Assembly: GCA_963556195.1 (NCBI GenBank)
Contig: OY744533.1
Location: 44,128,413 to 44,192,412, forward strand
Direction: 5' to 3'
Source: Sepiola atlantica
Taxonomy: Eukaryota > Mollusca > Cephalopoda > Sepiida > Sepiolidae
Length of the DNA: 64,000 nucleotides
Part shown: positions 1 through 10,275 of the stretch, in pieces
How positions within the stretch are numbered: the first letter of the stretch is position 1
Layout: each line of letters opens with the position of its first letter
Notes under the pieces: generated by a model
What the model was told of the DNA's origin: nothing
The model's input: the letters and a program-made list of their open reading frames with translations, nothing else
Databases searched by the model: none
Program-made: the position numbers and the translations under genes

Positions 1-247
1 CCTACATTTTCTGATTCGTCTTGTAAATTATCTTTTTTTATTTTTACATTTAGACCATATGGATAAATTACTCGCATTTTCTTAATTATTTCATCTTCTA
101 TATATATATAATAGAAATTGGTAGTTTGCTGGAAGCATTGCTGGGAGTAATAATAAAAGTTTTTAAAAAGTTGAAGGCAATGCGAAGTTCCGGATCGCTG
201 GAAGCTGTGAAGAACAAAAACAAAACCGAAATAAGTCGAATATAGAT

Positions 248-539
248 CGAAAAGGTTTGTTTATTTTTCTAGACGAACTTACAAGACAGCAAGAGTGTTA
301 GTTTCTTATATTCCGGATGATCAGGGATCAATTTTATATTTCGAGAGATTTTTTTTCCTCTCCTTGTCAAAAATAAATAAAAGAAAAATCCCGGATTCCG
401 AGAAAATGCCAGGAGCGCTGAGGGGTTTAACCGGAAGTGTTCAGGATAAAGTATTCAGAGGAAAATGAAAAAGATCGTAATAAGTTCTGATTAGATAATA
501 ATTATATATTTTATCCTATATCATTATTATTCTTTTATA

Positions 540-574
<35 letters not shown>

Positions 575-1165
575 GTGTTTGTATGTTGTTTGTATTTATT
601 TAATTTTTTTTTATATATTTACTATTATTGTTATTTAAAAAAAAAAATTTTTTATCGTATATAAAACGTTGATTTTACTTATAATATATATGTTTGTCAA
701 CAGGCTGGTTCCGGCATTAGATGTTATATATACTGTAGATAGTTATTTAGTTAGTTTGTTACCGGTGCAGTATATTATAATTTAGTTATGTCTGGTTAAG
801 TTTAATCCTTATTTATTGGTTTTAATTTACCTCTTAGGTGTCTTTTGTTTTGGGTAGGGAGATTGATCGGTTTACTGGTTAAAGAGAGACAAATCTGTTA
901 TCTTTGGTATTAATTTATAAAGGAAATTCTGTTAATTGGCTTTGTTTGTTGAATTTATTTAACTAATCTCAGATTTCTTATTCAATTGTTTGTATGTTTT
1001 ATTTGTTTATTTATTTATTTGAATAAGGTTTGTTTATTTATTTATTAAGATGAGGTGGGGCGTGGTGTGGGGTTTGAGATCAAATAGTGTGGATGTCAGG
1101 TTCTAATGTAATGGTCAATTCTTAATATAATAGGTATGATTTGTGCAAATAGTGTTTATTATGGG
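248..1165 (+). repeat. Left arm of ~0.9 kb inverted repeat
   Basis: Reverse complement of 2196-3182, traceable throughout apart from variable TA tracts around 535-575 and the C run in the partner arm. It ends directly against the PLE coding fragment. No open frame of note lies within the arm. Confidence 0.85.
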
Positions 1166-2145
1166 TGTCCTACATGGACAGACTCGAACAATAAGCCCTC
1201 AACACCTGCCACTCCCATATCTACTTCACTAGGTACATAGATGAGATTCTTGTCCTCACCTCATCTCGTGAAGAAGCTATCAGCATTTTCGACATTTTCA
1301 ACAACACCGACCCCTATATAAAATTTATTATAGAACACCATAGCGACTCCGGCTCACTATCTCTCCTCGATTTTGACCTCAAAATCACAGAAGACGGTTC
1401 TATACAGACCAATTTCTACAGAAAACCTGCCTGTAAAAACCTATTTGTTCATTTTAAATCTGCCCTGCCCCTTAAAGCCAAACTAGACTATGCCCATAAT
1501 GAAATTACCCGCATACAAAATAAATGCTCATCTACTGCCAATAAAATTAAACACACCAAAGATTTCCATCAAACCTTAATTACCAACGGCTACCCTACTT
1601 CCACAATAACCCACCTCAGCAAGACCAGATCACGCAGACACAACACACTCTCCAACACATGCTTCCTAAAACTACCTTTCTTTAATGACAGAATCACTAA
1701 TGCCATCCGCAGTGCAATACATAAAGAAAAACTAGACATTCAACTCACCCACACCGGCACCACCTTACGTCAACACCTTTCCAAAAAACGCACTACACGC
1801 ACCCAAGAACCATGCTCCCTAGCCAATTATCCCATTCCTACCACTGGACTATGCCACTGCACTAACTGTGTATACAATATATTATACACTATTTGTAACC
1901 ACTCCTATATTGGATATACTACAAGACAACTACACCAGCGTGTCAAAGAACACATGAACACAAATATATCTTCCTTCTTTAAACATACTTCCTCATGCAA
2001 TACTACACAACAAGACATAAACGTTTCCATTCTAGCCTCGACCAGGAACCTAGGCAACCTAAGACTGATGGAAGCTATTCTCATTTCCAAACATGATCCA
2101 GTTTTGAACCAGAGACACGAATTAAATTCTACCTTCACCATATAA
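1162..2145 (+). pseudogene. Penelope-like element RT/GIY-YIG fragment
   Basis: This is the 3' portion of a PLE ORF. Downstream of an in-frame TAA at 1192-1194, where a paralogue in this window has Gln, the frame stays open from 1195 to the stop at 2143-2145. It covers the end of the reverse transcriptase palm and thumb and the C-terminal GIY-YIG endonuclease (YIGYTTRQLHQRVKEH). It aligns by eye along its whole length with the PLE at 31000-32526. The catalytic YxDD box reads YIDE (1234-1245), so the second Asp is replaced. The RT N-terminal motifs are absent because the left inverted arm starts there. It is dead as an enzyme because of truncation, the stop codon and the altered box. Confidence 0.88.
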
Positions 2146-2195
2146 CCTACTCCTCCCAGAACCCATCCCCCAGATAATAGCCCCCCAACCCCCCA

Positions 2196-2816
2196 TAATA
2201 AACACTATTTGCACAAATTATACCTATTATATTAAGAATTGACCATTACATTAGTACCTGACATCCACACTATTTGATCTCAAACCCCACACCACGCCCC
2301 ACCTCACCTTAATAAATAAATAAACAAACATTATACAAATAAATAAATAAACAAATAAAACATACAAACAATTGAATAAGAAATCTGAGATTAGTTAAAT
2401 AAATTCAACAAACAAAGCCAATTAACAGAATTTCCTTTATAAATTAATACCAAAAATAACAGATTTGTCTCTCTTTAACCAGTAAACCGATCAATCTCCC
2501 TACCCAAAACAAAAGACACCTAAGAGGTAAATTAAAACCAATAAATAAGGATTAAACTTAACCAGACATAACTAAATTATAATATACTGCACCGGTAACA
2601 AACTAACTAAATAACTATCTACAGCATATATAACATCTAATGCCGGAACCAGCCTGTTGACAAACATATATATTATAAGTGAAATCAACGTTTTATATAC
2701 GATAAAAAAAAATAAAAATAAAAAATAACAATAATAGTAAATATATTAAAAAAAAATTAAATAAATACAAACAACATACAAATACATATATATATATATG
2801 TATATATATATATATG

Positions 2817-2883
<67 letters not shown>

Positions 2884-3182
2884 ATAATAATAATATAGGA
2901 TATAATATATAATTATTATCTAATCAGAACTTATTACGATCTTTTTCATTTTCCTCTGAATACTTTATCCTGAACACTTCCGGTTTAACCCCCCCCCCCC
3001 CCCCCCCCAAGCGCTCCTGGCATTTTCTCGGAATCCGGGATTTTTCTTTTATTTATTTTTGACAAGGAGAGGAAGAAAAAAATTCTCGAAATATAAAATT
3101 GATCCCTGATCATCCGGAATATTAGAAACTAACACTCTTGCTGTCTTGTAAGTTCGTCTAGAAAAATAAACAAACCTTTTCG
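2196..3182 (-). repeat. Right arm of ~0.9 kb inverted repeat
   Basis: Inverted partner of 248-1165. It contains a longer TA/TATG microsatellite (about 2786-2878) and a 19-base C run (about 2990-3008), both missing or shorter in the left arm. These are the usual sites of slippage or assembly error. Confidence 0.85.
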
Positions 3183-3515
3183 AATGTTAGTTTTTTATTC
3201 AGCGAAAAGAAAAGAAAGTCTCAGAGTTATATTTTTTTAAATTATATCTTTGGTAAATGTATATGAGATAGAGAGAGAGAGAGAGAGAGAGTTAAGCATA
3301 AAAACAAAACATTTGAAGTTTTACACCGACATGTTAAATTTTTGATGGGACAGTTTTCTTAAGGCAGCAGACAATTTGGCGCCAGTGAGTCTATAGATGT
3401 CTTTGAAGTTATTTTCTTATAGATTTGAACTTTTTTTGGATTCATGACAAGGATGTTATTGCTGATTGAGAAGGCAATTTTTCTTTTAATTCATGTTTTT
3501 AGATAAATAATTTTA
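3183..3515. other. Non-coding interval with GA microsatellite
   Basis: AT-rich sequence with a short (GA)n tract at 3271-3291. No gene or recognised repeat otherwise. Confidence 0.6.
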
Positions 3516-4120
3516 GGTTCAATTATACTATAGGGGCCGTTGGATTTTCTGGCCCATTTCGCTCGGTATTGACCCAAATGTTCGATAAAATCGCTTTTTG
3601 GGGTGTAATGGTACATGTTGTCTTGACAAAAAATTCTAATTTATTTTTTAGCATATATCAAATTGAACTTTTATGCCACATTTTTACCTGTCGTCTTTTC
3701 GGCGACATTTTGTTATTCTTAAATTCACGACTAGTATGTTTTAACCTTTTCATGTTTGCTTTTAAATTTGTTAAATTTCGTTAAAACTTGCTTTTGTAAA
3801 TAGAATGTTCAAAGTTTTTTTTGTTGTGTGTACTAAATTGTTAAAGCAGTAAAAATATCTTTAGTCCAAGGAAAAAATATATTTAATCCAAGGAAAAAAT
3901 ATCTTTAGTCCAAGGAAAAAAAACAATAAAAACCAACATGGCCGCCAGCGATTAAAACCTGGAATTAAATTTAGATTCTCAACACTTTAAAAAGTAAATG
4001 AGAATTTTATTTCAGGACCAAAAATACAATCAAGATCAACAATCAGTTTCATCAAAAATTTGGTGAATACCAAGCGAAATGAGCGAAAGAAAACAGCGGC
4101 CCCTATTCTACAATTAAACC
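3516..4120. mobile_element. MITE with ~75-bp terminal inverted repeats
   Basis: The left end (3516-3590) and right end (about 4046-4120) are imperfect inverted copies sharing TAGGGGCCG, CATTTCGCT and GGTATT blocks. The interior codes for nothing recognisable. It holds three direct copies of a ~28-bp unit containing TAGTCCAAGGAAAAA (about 3855-3920). The size and structure suggest a non-autonomous DNA transposon. The superfamily is not assigned because no target duplication is obvious. Confidence 0.7.
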
Positions 4121-5270
4121 AATGTTTAAACTTAATTAAATCAAAGAAAATGTTAAATTTTAATTTAAAAAAGCAAATAATTAGACTTTCTGACTAATTT
4201 GTTGTTTTTTAAGAACCGAAAGTAGATTAGATATTTTTCTTTATCTTAAAAAATCTATGATCGAATATTAAAATTGTAAACAGTTTGTTTTTGTTAGAAA
4301 TTTCAAATATTTGCCCGACCTAGGAAAACTTGCTCCAGTTAATTTTATTGGGGGAGGAAAATTTGACCCAATATTTTTTCAACTCCCAAGGTCTAGACCA
4401 GATATTTTGTATGAAATTTTAAGACATTAAATGGATCTCTGAATTGTTTATTGACAATTTATTGATATTTTTTCGCCAACTCATGAAAAAAAAAATTGTT
4501 TTTCAATCTTTAAAAAATAAATTTCATTGGGTTTTTTTTCGCACCAAATTGTTCTATTGAAAAAAAAATGGATAAATCGATTTGTTTGAAAGTACTTGTG
4601 CGTTTCTCTGTTGTAAATAATAATATACATTATACAATATAGTTACGTTCGTAAAACAAATAAATATATATGGCAGTCTCTCCTCTCCCAGAGAAATGTT
4701 TTCTTTAAAAAGAAAATAATCACTAATAATGTTTAAAAGTAAAACTTTATTTACTTAAAACAGATCTAAATTTCCTTCCAAAATAAATAGAAAAACTATC
4801 AGGTCAAATTTTCCTTCCCTGAAAAAATAGTTGTTAATGTAATGAAAAGTAAAATTGTTTTAAAATACTTCAGGGATTTTTCTATTTCTATTTTATACCT
4901 CAGGAAACGAAAATTTACATATAATCCTATACTTCGTCCGACATGTTCTCCTATAACTCTCAAAATATTAGCGAGATTTTGTCAAATATTATCTTACGTT
5001 CTTACACTTAAAGTGGCATCCCAATCCATATTGACGAGACCCTTTGACGCCCACCCCTATCCTTCGACCACTCATTGGCAGAATAGAACGTTTATGAAAG
5101 AAGGTACATTTTCATTATGGAGCACTGAAAAAGAGCCGCTCCTTTTTTATAGGAGTTGGAGCAGGAGCAACTCTTTTTGAAAAAGGGGAGTGTGAGAGGA
5201 GCCAGCTCCAATTTTGGACGTTGGAGCAGGAGCGGGAGCAGCTCCAGAAGTAGTGGAACGCGTAAAGCCC
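4121..5270. other. Non-coding interval; GGAGC-rich tract at its end
   Basis: No gene is seen in 4121-5120. At 5130-5265 the composition changes to repeated GAGCAGGAGC / CAGCTCC blocks that partly fold on themselves. This resembles subterminal repeats of hAT-type transposons, but no matching second end was found, so the identity is uncertain. Confidence 0.4.
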
Positions 5271-5820
5271 TATATATATATATATGTGTTAGCGTGTGTG
5301 TATATATATATATGTATATGTGCGTATATATGTGTATGTATATATATATATGTATATATATATATATTTGTATGTGTGTCTATGTATGTATGTATGTATA
5401 TATATGTATATGTGTATATATATATGTGTGCTTTTGTGTGTATGTATATATATATATGTGTGTATATATATATATATTTGTGTGTGTATATATATATATA
5501 TTTGTGTGTGTGTATATATATATATTTGTGTGTATGTATATATATATATATGTGTATATATATATGTGTGTGTGTATATATATGTATGTATATATATATA
5601 AATATATATGTGTGTGTATATATATGTATGTATATATATATAAATATATATGTGTGTGTATATATATGTATGTATATATATATAAATATATATGTGTGTG
5701 TATATATATGTATGTATATATATATAAATATATATGTGTGTGTATATATATATGTATATATATATATAGTTACATATATATATATATATGTATGTATATA
5801 TATATATTTATATATATATA
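5271..5820. repeat. TA/TG microsatellite with 42-bp higher-order repeat
   Basis: Alternating TATATA/TGTGTG sequence of about 550 bp. Between about 5574 and 5745 a ~42-bp unit containing TATAAATATATATGTGTG is repeated four times. The long open frames here, on both strands, encode only Tyr/Ile/Cys/Val or Tyr/Ile/His/Thr and are artefacts of the repeat. Confidence 0.9.
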
Positions 5821-7170
5821 CTAGCAGGGGTACCCGGCGTTGCCCGGGGCTCTCCCTCCTCCTCCTCTCCGCAAGCAAAATATGATATTGAGCACTTTTC
5901 TCTCGGACAACGCCGAGTATTTAGAAAATCAAGACGGCCTCCAGAGCACTACTAAAATCACTCTTACCGATCCCACCCTCCTTTTCATCTGCACAATAGT
6001 CCGAAGAGAAACACTACAGTAGCTCTATCTAGGACATTTAGCACTTTTCTCCTGGACAACGCCTAAGCCTCTGGGTCCTAAATTGACGAAGCTTCCCCCC
6101 CCCCCGGTGCTGGGTCCTATACTGTAGAAGCACCCCCGATGCTGAGTCCTATATTGTAGAAGCGCCCCGGAGGCTATACTGCAGAAGCCCCTGTACTGCA
6201 GAAGCCTCCGGATCCTATACTGTAGAAGCACCCCGGTGCCTATACTGCATAAGCACCCATGGTCCCTATTCTGTAGAAGCATTCGGGTCCTATATTGTAG
6301 AAGCACCCCCGGTGCTGGGTCCTATACTGTAGACGCACCCCTGGCCCCTATACTGTAGAAGCAGCCCTGGTCCCTATACTGCATAAGCACCCATGGTCCC
6401 TATTCTGCAGAAGCCTCCGGGTCTTATATTGTAGAAGAACTCCTGGTTCCTATACTGCAGAAGCCCTTGGGTCCTATACTGTAGAAGCGCTCCCCCCCCC
6501 CCCCCCCCCTGGTGCCTATACTGCAGAAGAACCCCCTCACCCACCCCTGGTGCATATACTGCAGAAGAACCCCCCGCCCAGGTCCATATACTTCAGAAGC
6601 CTCCAGGTCCTATATTGTATAAGCACCCCCGCAGGATGAAGATGTTGATAATTCCCCCCACCCCACCACCAAAAAATTCTCCCCCCCCCCCAAAAAAAAA
6701 TTCTCCTCCCCCCACCCGCGGTCCAAACATTCTCCCTTCCCCCTCCCCCTCAAGAACTATTTTTATTTTAAAAGATATAAGTTTAGGTTGCTAGGTGCGG
6801 ATGTGATTGAGCAACCCTTGTTTCACTGTTATTGATACATCCGGACAGAAGTTATGGGATGACTTGATACACCCGGACAGTGCATTTTTATCAAGTTGTT
6901 ACATGAATAGATTGGCTGATTTCAAAATCACCAGTAAATAACATTGAAAAAGTTTCAAAAAACCAGACCCGCCCCCGAAAACTGGCCCCGTTGACCCCAG
7001 GGGACATTTTTTTTTTTTTTGTAATTTTGAGATATTATGCTCCCAGGTGTTGTCCGGTCCTAAAGATGTCAACTTGTTGACAGTTTGCCGAGTAGTTTTT
7101 GAGGAGTAGCTGGACATACAGACAGACACAAACAGACAAACATACAGACAAGTGCCCTTGATATAATAGA
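5821..7170 (-). mobile_element. Complete non-autonomous Helitron
   Basis: Read on the minus strand, the element starts with TC (TCTATTATATCAAGGGCAC at 7170 downward) followed by tandem GTCTGTNTGT units. It ends with a GC-rich hairpin (GGGCAACGCC) and CTAG at 5824-5821. The flanks are A before the start and T after the end, as expected for Helitron insertion between A and T without target duplication. No Rep/helicase ORF is present, so it is non-autonomous. It abuts the TA microsatellites on both sides. The central part is a minisatellite. Confidence 0.82.
6085..6640. repeat. Minisatellite inside the Helitron (GTAGAAGCACCCC units)
   Basis: About 18-20 degenerate copies of a ~27-33 bp unit built on TATACTGYAGAAGC followed by C-rich spacers and GGTCCTA or GGTGCCTA. 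Several spacers have grown into long C runs (6095-6104, 6493-6508). It is entirely within the Helitron. It has no coding meaning: the minus-strand 93-codon frame over part of it is a repeat artefact. Confidence 0.85.
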
Positions 7171-7288
7171 TGTATATATATGTGTGTGTATGTATATATA
7201 TAGATATATATATGTATATATATGTGTGTGTGTATGTATGTATATATGTGTGTATGTTTATATGTGTGTATGTATATATATGTGTGTG

Positions 7289-7327
<39 letters not shown>

Positions 7328-7482
7328 TGGACTCTCCCGTCGATTTTGACGTATGAGGTCTTGACAACTTAAAATTGGTTTAGTCTACGATGGATGTAGC
7401 ATGCTTACATTTACTCAATCGTAAATGGCATTTTAGTCCTACGAGAGATTTGCAAACCAGCCCACAGTGGATGCAAGAAGGA

Positions 7483-7523
<41 letters not shown>

Positions 7524-7540
7524 GAATTAAAGTTAAGTAG
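7171..7540. repeat. TA/TG microsatellites with a short unique spacer
   Basis: TATATG/TGTGTA repeat at 7171-7325 and a pure TA run at about 7484-7516. They are separated by about 160 bp of unrecognised sequence. Confidence 0.7.
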
Positions 7541-7812
7541 GGTAACTCATAGAGTAAATGTGGTATTTTGGAGACTGCTGAAATAAAACCATCATATTCG
7601 CTTTTATATCCGTTTTACATGTTGGTATTTTTTTGACGGAAGTGGTGGACAAATGGCGAACGAATGGAAGGAGAAATGCTTGGACGAATGTGTCAGGATA
7701 GATCTAGTTAAGAGTAGGATAGACAAGGGGTGACTGCTAAAACCCAACACACACACTTTTGAGGGCCGTGTTCATAATTTGTTAAAATGGTATTACTATG
7801 AGCAAATAAATA
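7541..7812 (+). repeat. Dispersed repeat A, copy 1 (SINE-like tail)
   Basis: Shares several blocks with 12619-12802 in the same orientation: AGAGTAAATGTGGTATT, TCTAGTTAAGAGTAGGATAG, CACACTTTTGANGGCC and GCAAATAAAT. The two copies flank the LINE between them. The 3' end resembles the SINE tail seen elsewhere in the window (GCCTTGTGCCTAA ... AAATAA). Confidence 0.6.
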
Positions 7813-7975
7813 ATTCAAAATATTTGTTCTGTCCTCTGTGACTGGGGCAATCTAAATTTTTGTTCGCACCTTTATTCGGAGTTGGTGATCACTTACATTA
7901 CAAACAGAACTTGCTTGGAGTTTAGCTTGCGTCGTGTGAAAGTCTAAGGCCACGCAAAGGGCAAGTAAATGTGGA
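7813..7975 (+). repeat. SINE copy with degraded U2-like head
   Basis: Matches the SINE at 48308-48480 by eye. Shared blocks are TTCTGTCC, GGCAATYTAAATTT, a TTGTTC block, and the terminal GGCAAGTAAAT. The head is short and eroded (TTCAAAATATTTGTTCTGT). Confidence 0.5.
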
Positions 7976-7980
7976 CAATT

Positions 7981-8023
7981 CGTTCTTGGCCTTTTGGCTA
8001 AGATCAAAGTGTAGTATCTGTTC
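7981..8023 (+). ncRNA. U2 snRNA 5'-end fragment fused to LINE
   Basis: About 43 nt match the 5' end of the conserved U2 snRNA, including the segment around the branch-point recognition region (GGCCTTTTGGCTAAGATC then GTGTAGTATCTGTTCT). There is one extra A (ATCAAAGTG instead of ATCAAGTG). The rest of U2 (Sm site and 3' stem-loops) is absent, so it is not a U2 gene. It sits directly before the 5' UTR of the Tx1-clade LINE. Confidence 0.8.
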
Positions 8024-8436
8024 TCGCGCATTTTGATTTTGGTCAAATATTTTGTCTAAGTTACTGATTTCTCGCCCCATTCATTGGGGTGGGGGAATGC
8101 AGTAACACCCTCTTGTTTGACATTGTCAGCGGCACCCTCACCGCATGACCCACTTTTACTATCACTTCCTTCTCCCTTCGGGTTGAGATGCAACACTGAC
8201 CTTCCCGTAAGCCTCGAGCGACAAGGAGGGTCAAACCCACTTTCTCTCTTCTATTAACGCTCTCCCCCTCTCTCTCTCAGTTCTATCTCCCCCTCTTGCC
8301 TGTTTTGGCGCCCTGAGAGCGCGCCAAAACCGGCTCTATAGTCGACGCCGTCTCCACACCAGTTGAAATCGTGAACTTTGACCCCTCCCCCACACACACA
8401 CTTCTTTCTTTTATTATTATTTTAACTGGCTGAAAC

Positions 8437-10275
8437 ATGGAAGAGATTTCTTCCTTTACCACCAAGAACGCTGGGGAGCTTGACACATCCCTCAGCCCGG
8501 ACCCCACCAAGACAGTTGCTCCCATAGAGGACGACTCCCCCAATAGGGGAGCCAAAAATGACAGGGCATACTGTCCGGATATAGACTTTCCTAAAAAGGA
8601 CTCCCCATGTGGGAATGAACACCAAAAAAGGGAGGTTCCCCTGCAGGTTGACTCCCCCAGTGGGGAAGTAGAACCCGCAAAGTGCACCGACGGGGCTTAC
8701 CAGCCGGATGTCATCATGCCAGGGGCGGCTTCCCCTAAAAAGGATTCCCCTTGCGGGAATGCAAACCAAAAAGGGGTTGCTCCCCCAGAGGCTGACTCCT
8801 CAAATGAGGGAGCAGAAAAACGAAAAGAGGCGGTTTCACCCAATGTGGTAGTGCCCTCTGCAGTGGAGGTAAGCATGGCGCCCCCAGTGAGTGGCTCCAT
8901 TGCATGGAGTCTGGCTTCCCCCAGCGAGGGAGCAAAAAAGGGAAAAGAGCCAGCTTCACTCAATGCGGCGATTCCCTCCACTTCCAATACCCTCCGGACT
9001 CCCCAGAAGAGGGGCTCCGCTTCCAGGAGCCAAGGCGTCTCTGGTTCCACCATCAGGGACTAGGGGGAGGCCAAAACAGCACCACCGAGGGAGTCCGCTT
9101 GGGGGAAGAAGAACCCAGAGAAGAGGTTGTCCCCACAGGATTACAAACAATTGTATGAAAATAAATATAAACAGTACATTGAAGGGAGTGTACTGCAGCC
9201 TGTGCCTGGTTCCTGGGAGGCGATTGAAGACAGGGTTTTGTCCCTCGTAACCTCAGACTTGAAGGAAAATCGCCTCCTGGGACTCAAAAAGGAGGATATG
9301 GCGGAGCTCCTAAAGAAGCTAAACATTCCGGCAACCTATATCTGCCAGAGGAGCTGCTCCCCTCTCGGGAGGAAGCAGAACGTCTCTCCATGAAAGAGAT
9401 GAGGAGCGGGAGCATAAAATTGCAGCCCGAATACCAGGGCAGAAGGAGAACCCGGGTCCGCATTTATAATGCCCCACCTGATAGTGGTGAGGGAAGGGAG
9501 GAAGAATGTAACCGCTTCCGCCGTGATCTCACCACTCGTCCAACCGCAGGACCAGCAAAAACAGGAACAGCAAAAGCAGCAGCAGCAAAATGAGCAGATT
9601 GCCCTCAGGCCGCAAAACCGGCAGGGGTAAAAAGAAAACAAAAAAAATCCTCTGACGAAGAGGAAGAAGTCGGTGAGGAGGAGATGCCAAAACATTTGCT
9701 CCCCCCCCGGTTCAGAAAAAGAACAAATGAAAGGAAAAAAGAGGATAAGGGAAGAAAAGATTGCCCAATCCCCCATGGAGCAGACACCATCCCCGACACC
9801 TCCAAAACCTACATCCACACAACCAACTCCCATCCCCAGTACAACAATTTTGAAGAAAAAACCTACCCCCACTCTGCAAGCACCGGCCCCCACACCAACA
9901 CCTTCAATAGCCCCCACACCAACACAAGCAATAACACCAGCCCCCACACTGCATTTATCAAAACAGACACCTGCACATACACCACCCAGCTCCGAATCCT
10001 CTCAGCTAAAACTAGTCGAACCGGGGAGGAAAAGGAGCCAATCTTTCTCACCGGCTCGGAGGAAAATCAAAGAAAGACCCCTCCCCTTTAAATTGGGGAG
10101 GGAGCTGTGTAAAATTGACCCCCTATCTTTCGGCATGGACGTATCCTTCCGGCAGAAGAGGAATTTAAAACCTCTGTTGGACTTCAGCCAGATAGGGGGT
10201 AAAGACATAGAAGACCCCACCAATTTCCCGGAGGCCCCCTTCTTAACAACTTTTGTAAGACTTCCAGCCGGCTAA
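8437..10275 (+). pseudogene. LINE ORF1 remnant (frameshifted)
   Basis: Starts with ATG at 8437 (MEEISSFTTK...). It contains repeated Asp-Ser-Pro/Ser-Pro-Lys blocks (DSPCGN, KKDSPCGN) and a low-complexity charged N-terminus. A TAG at 9061-9063 interrupts the frame, which continues in the same phase to about 9345. The frame then shifts: 9345-9593 has an Arg-rich segment (RTRVRIYNAPPD), followed by an acidic patch, a Pro/Thr-rich linker at about 9770-9975 and a basic C-terminus to the stop at 10273-10275. Breaks fall in homopolymers near 9640 (A) and 9705 (C). ORF1 proteins of this group bind RNA; no CCHC knuckle is intact here. The gene is non-functional as read. Confidence 0.65.

Larger units (their letters stand above)
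248..3182. mobile_element. Penelope-like element fragment inside long inverted repeats
   Basis: A composite of about 2.9 kb. The left arm (248-1165) and right arm (2196-3182) are near-identical in inverted orientation, and they bracket about 1 kb that encodes the 3' half of a PLE polyprotein. The arms begin with the same sequence (CGAAAAGGTTTG inward from each end). They differ mainly in TA-repeat length and in a C run near 2990-3008 of the right arm. PLEs are known for pseudo-LTRs that can sit in inverted orientation, which could explain this layout; a foldback element that captured a PLE is the alternative. No clear target duplication is visible. Confidence 0.75.

Noticed and set aside
5156..5885. 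Open frames of 200-223 codons on both strands
   Set aside because: They read TA/TG repeats and give only Tyr/Ile/Val/Cys or Tyr/Ile/His/Thr; the frames exist because the repeat lacks stop codons.
7981..8023. Functional U2 snRNA gene
   Set aside because: Only the first ~43 nt are present; the Sm site, 3' stem-loops and snRNA promoter elements are absent.
8283..9053. Minus-strand frames of 115-134 codons opposite LINE ORF1
   Set aside because: Shadow frames of a GC-rich coding sequence; the plus strand carries the recognisable LINE order and its start.
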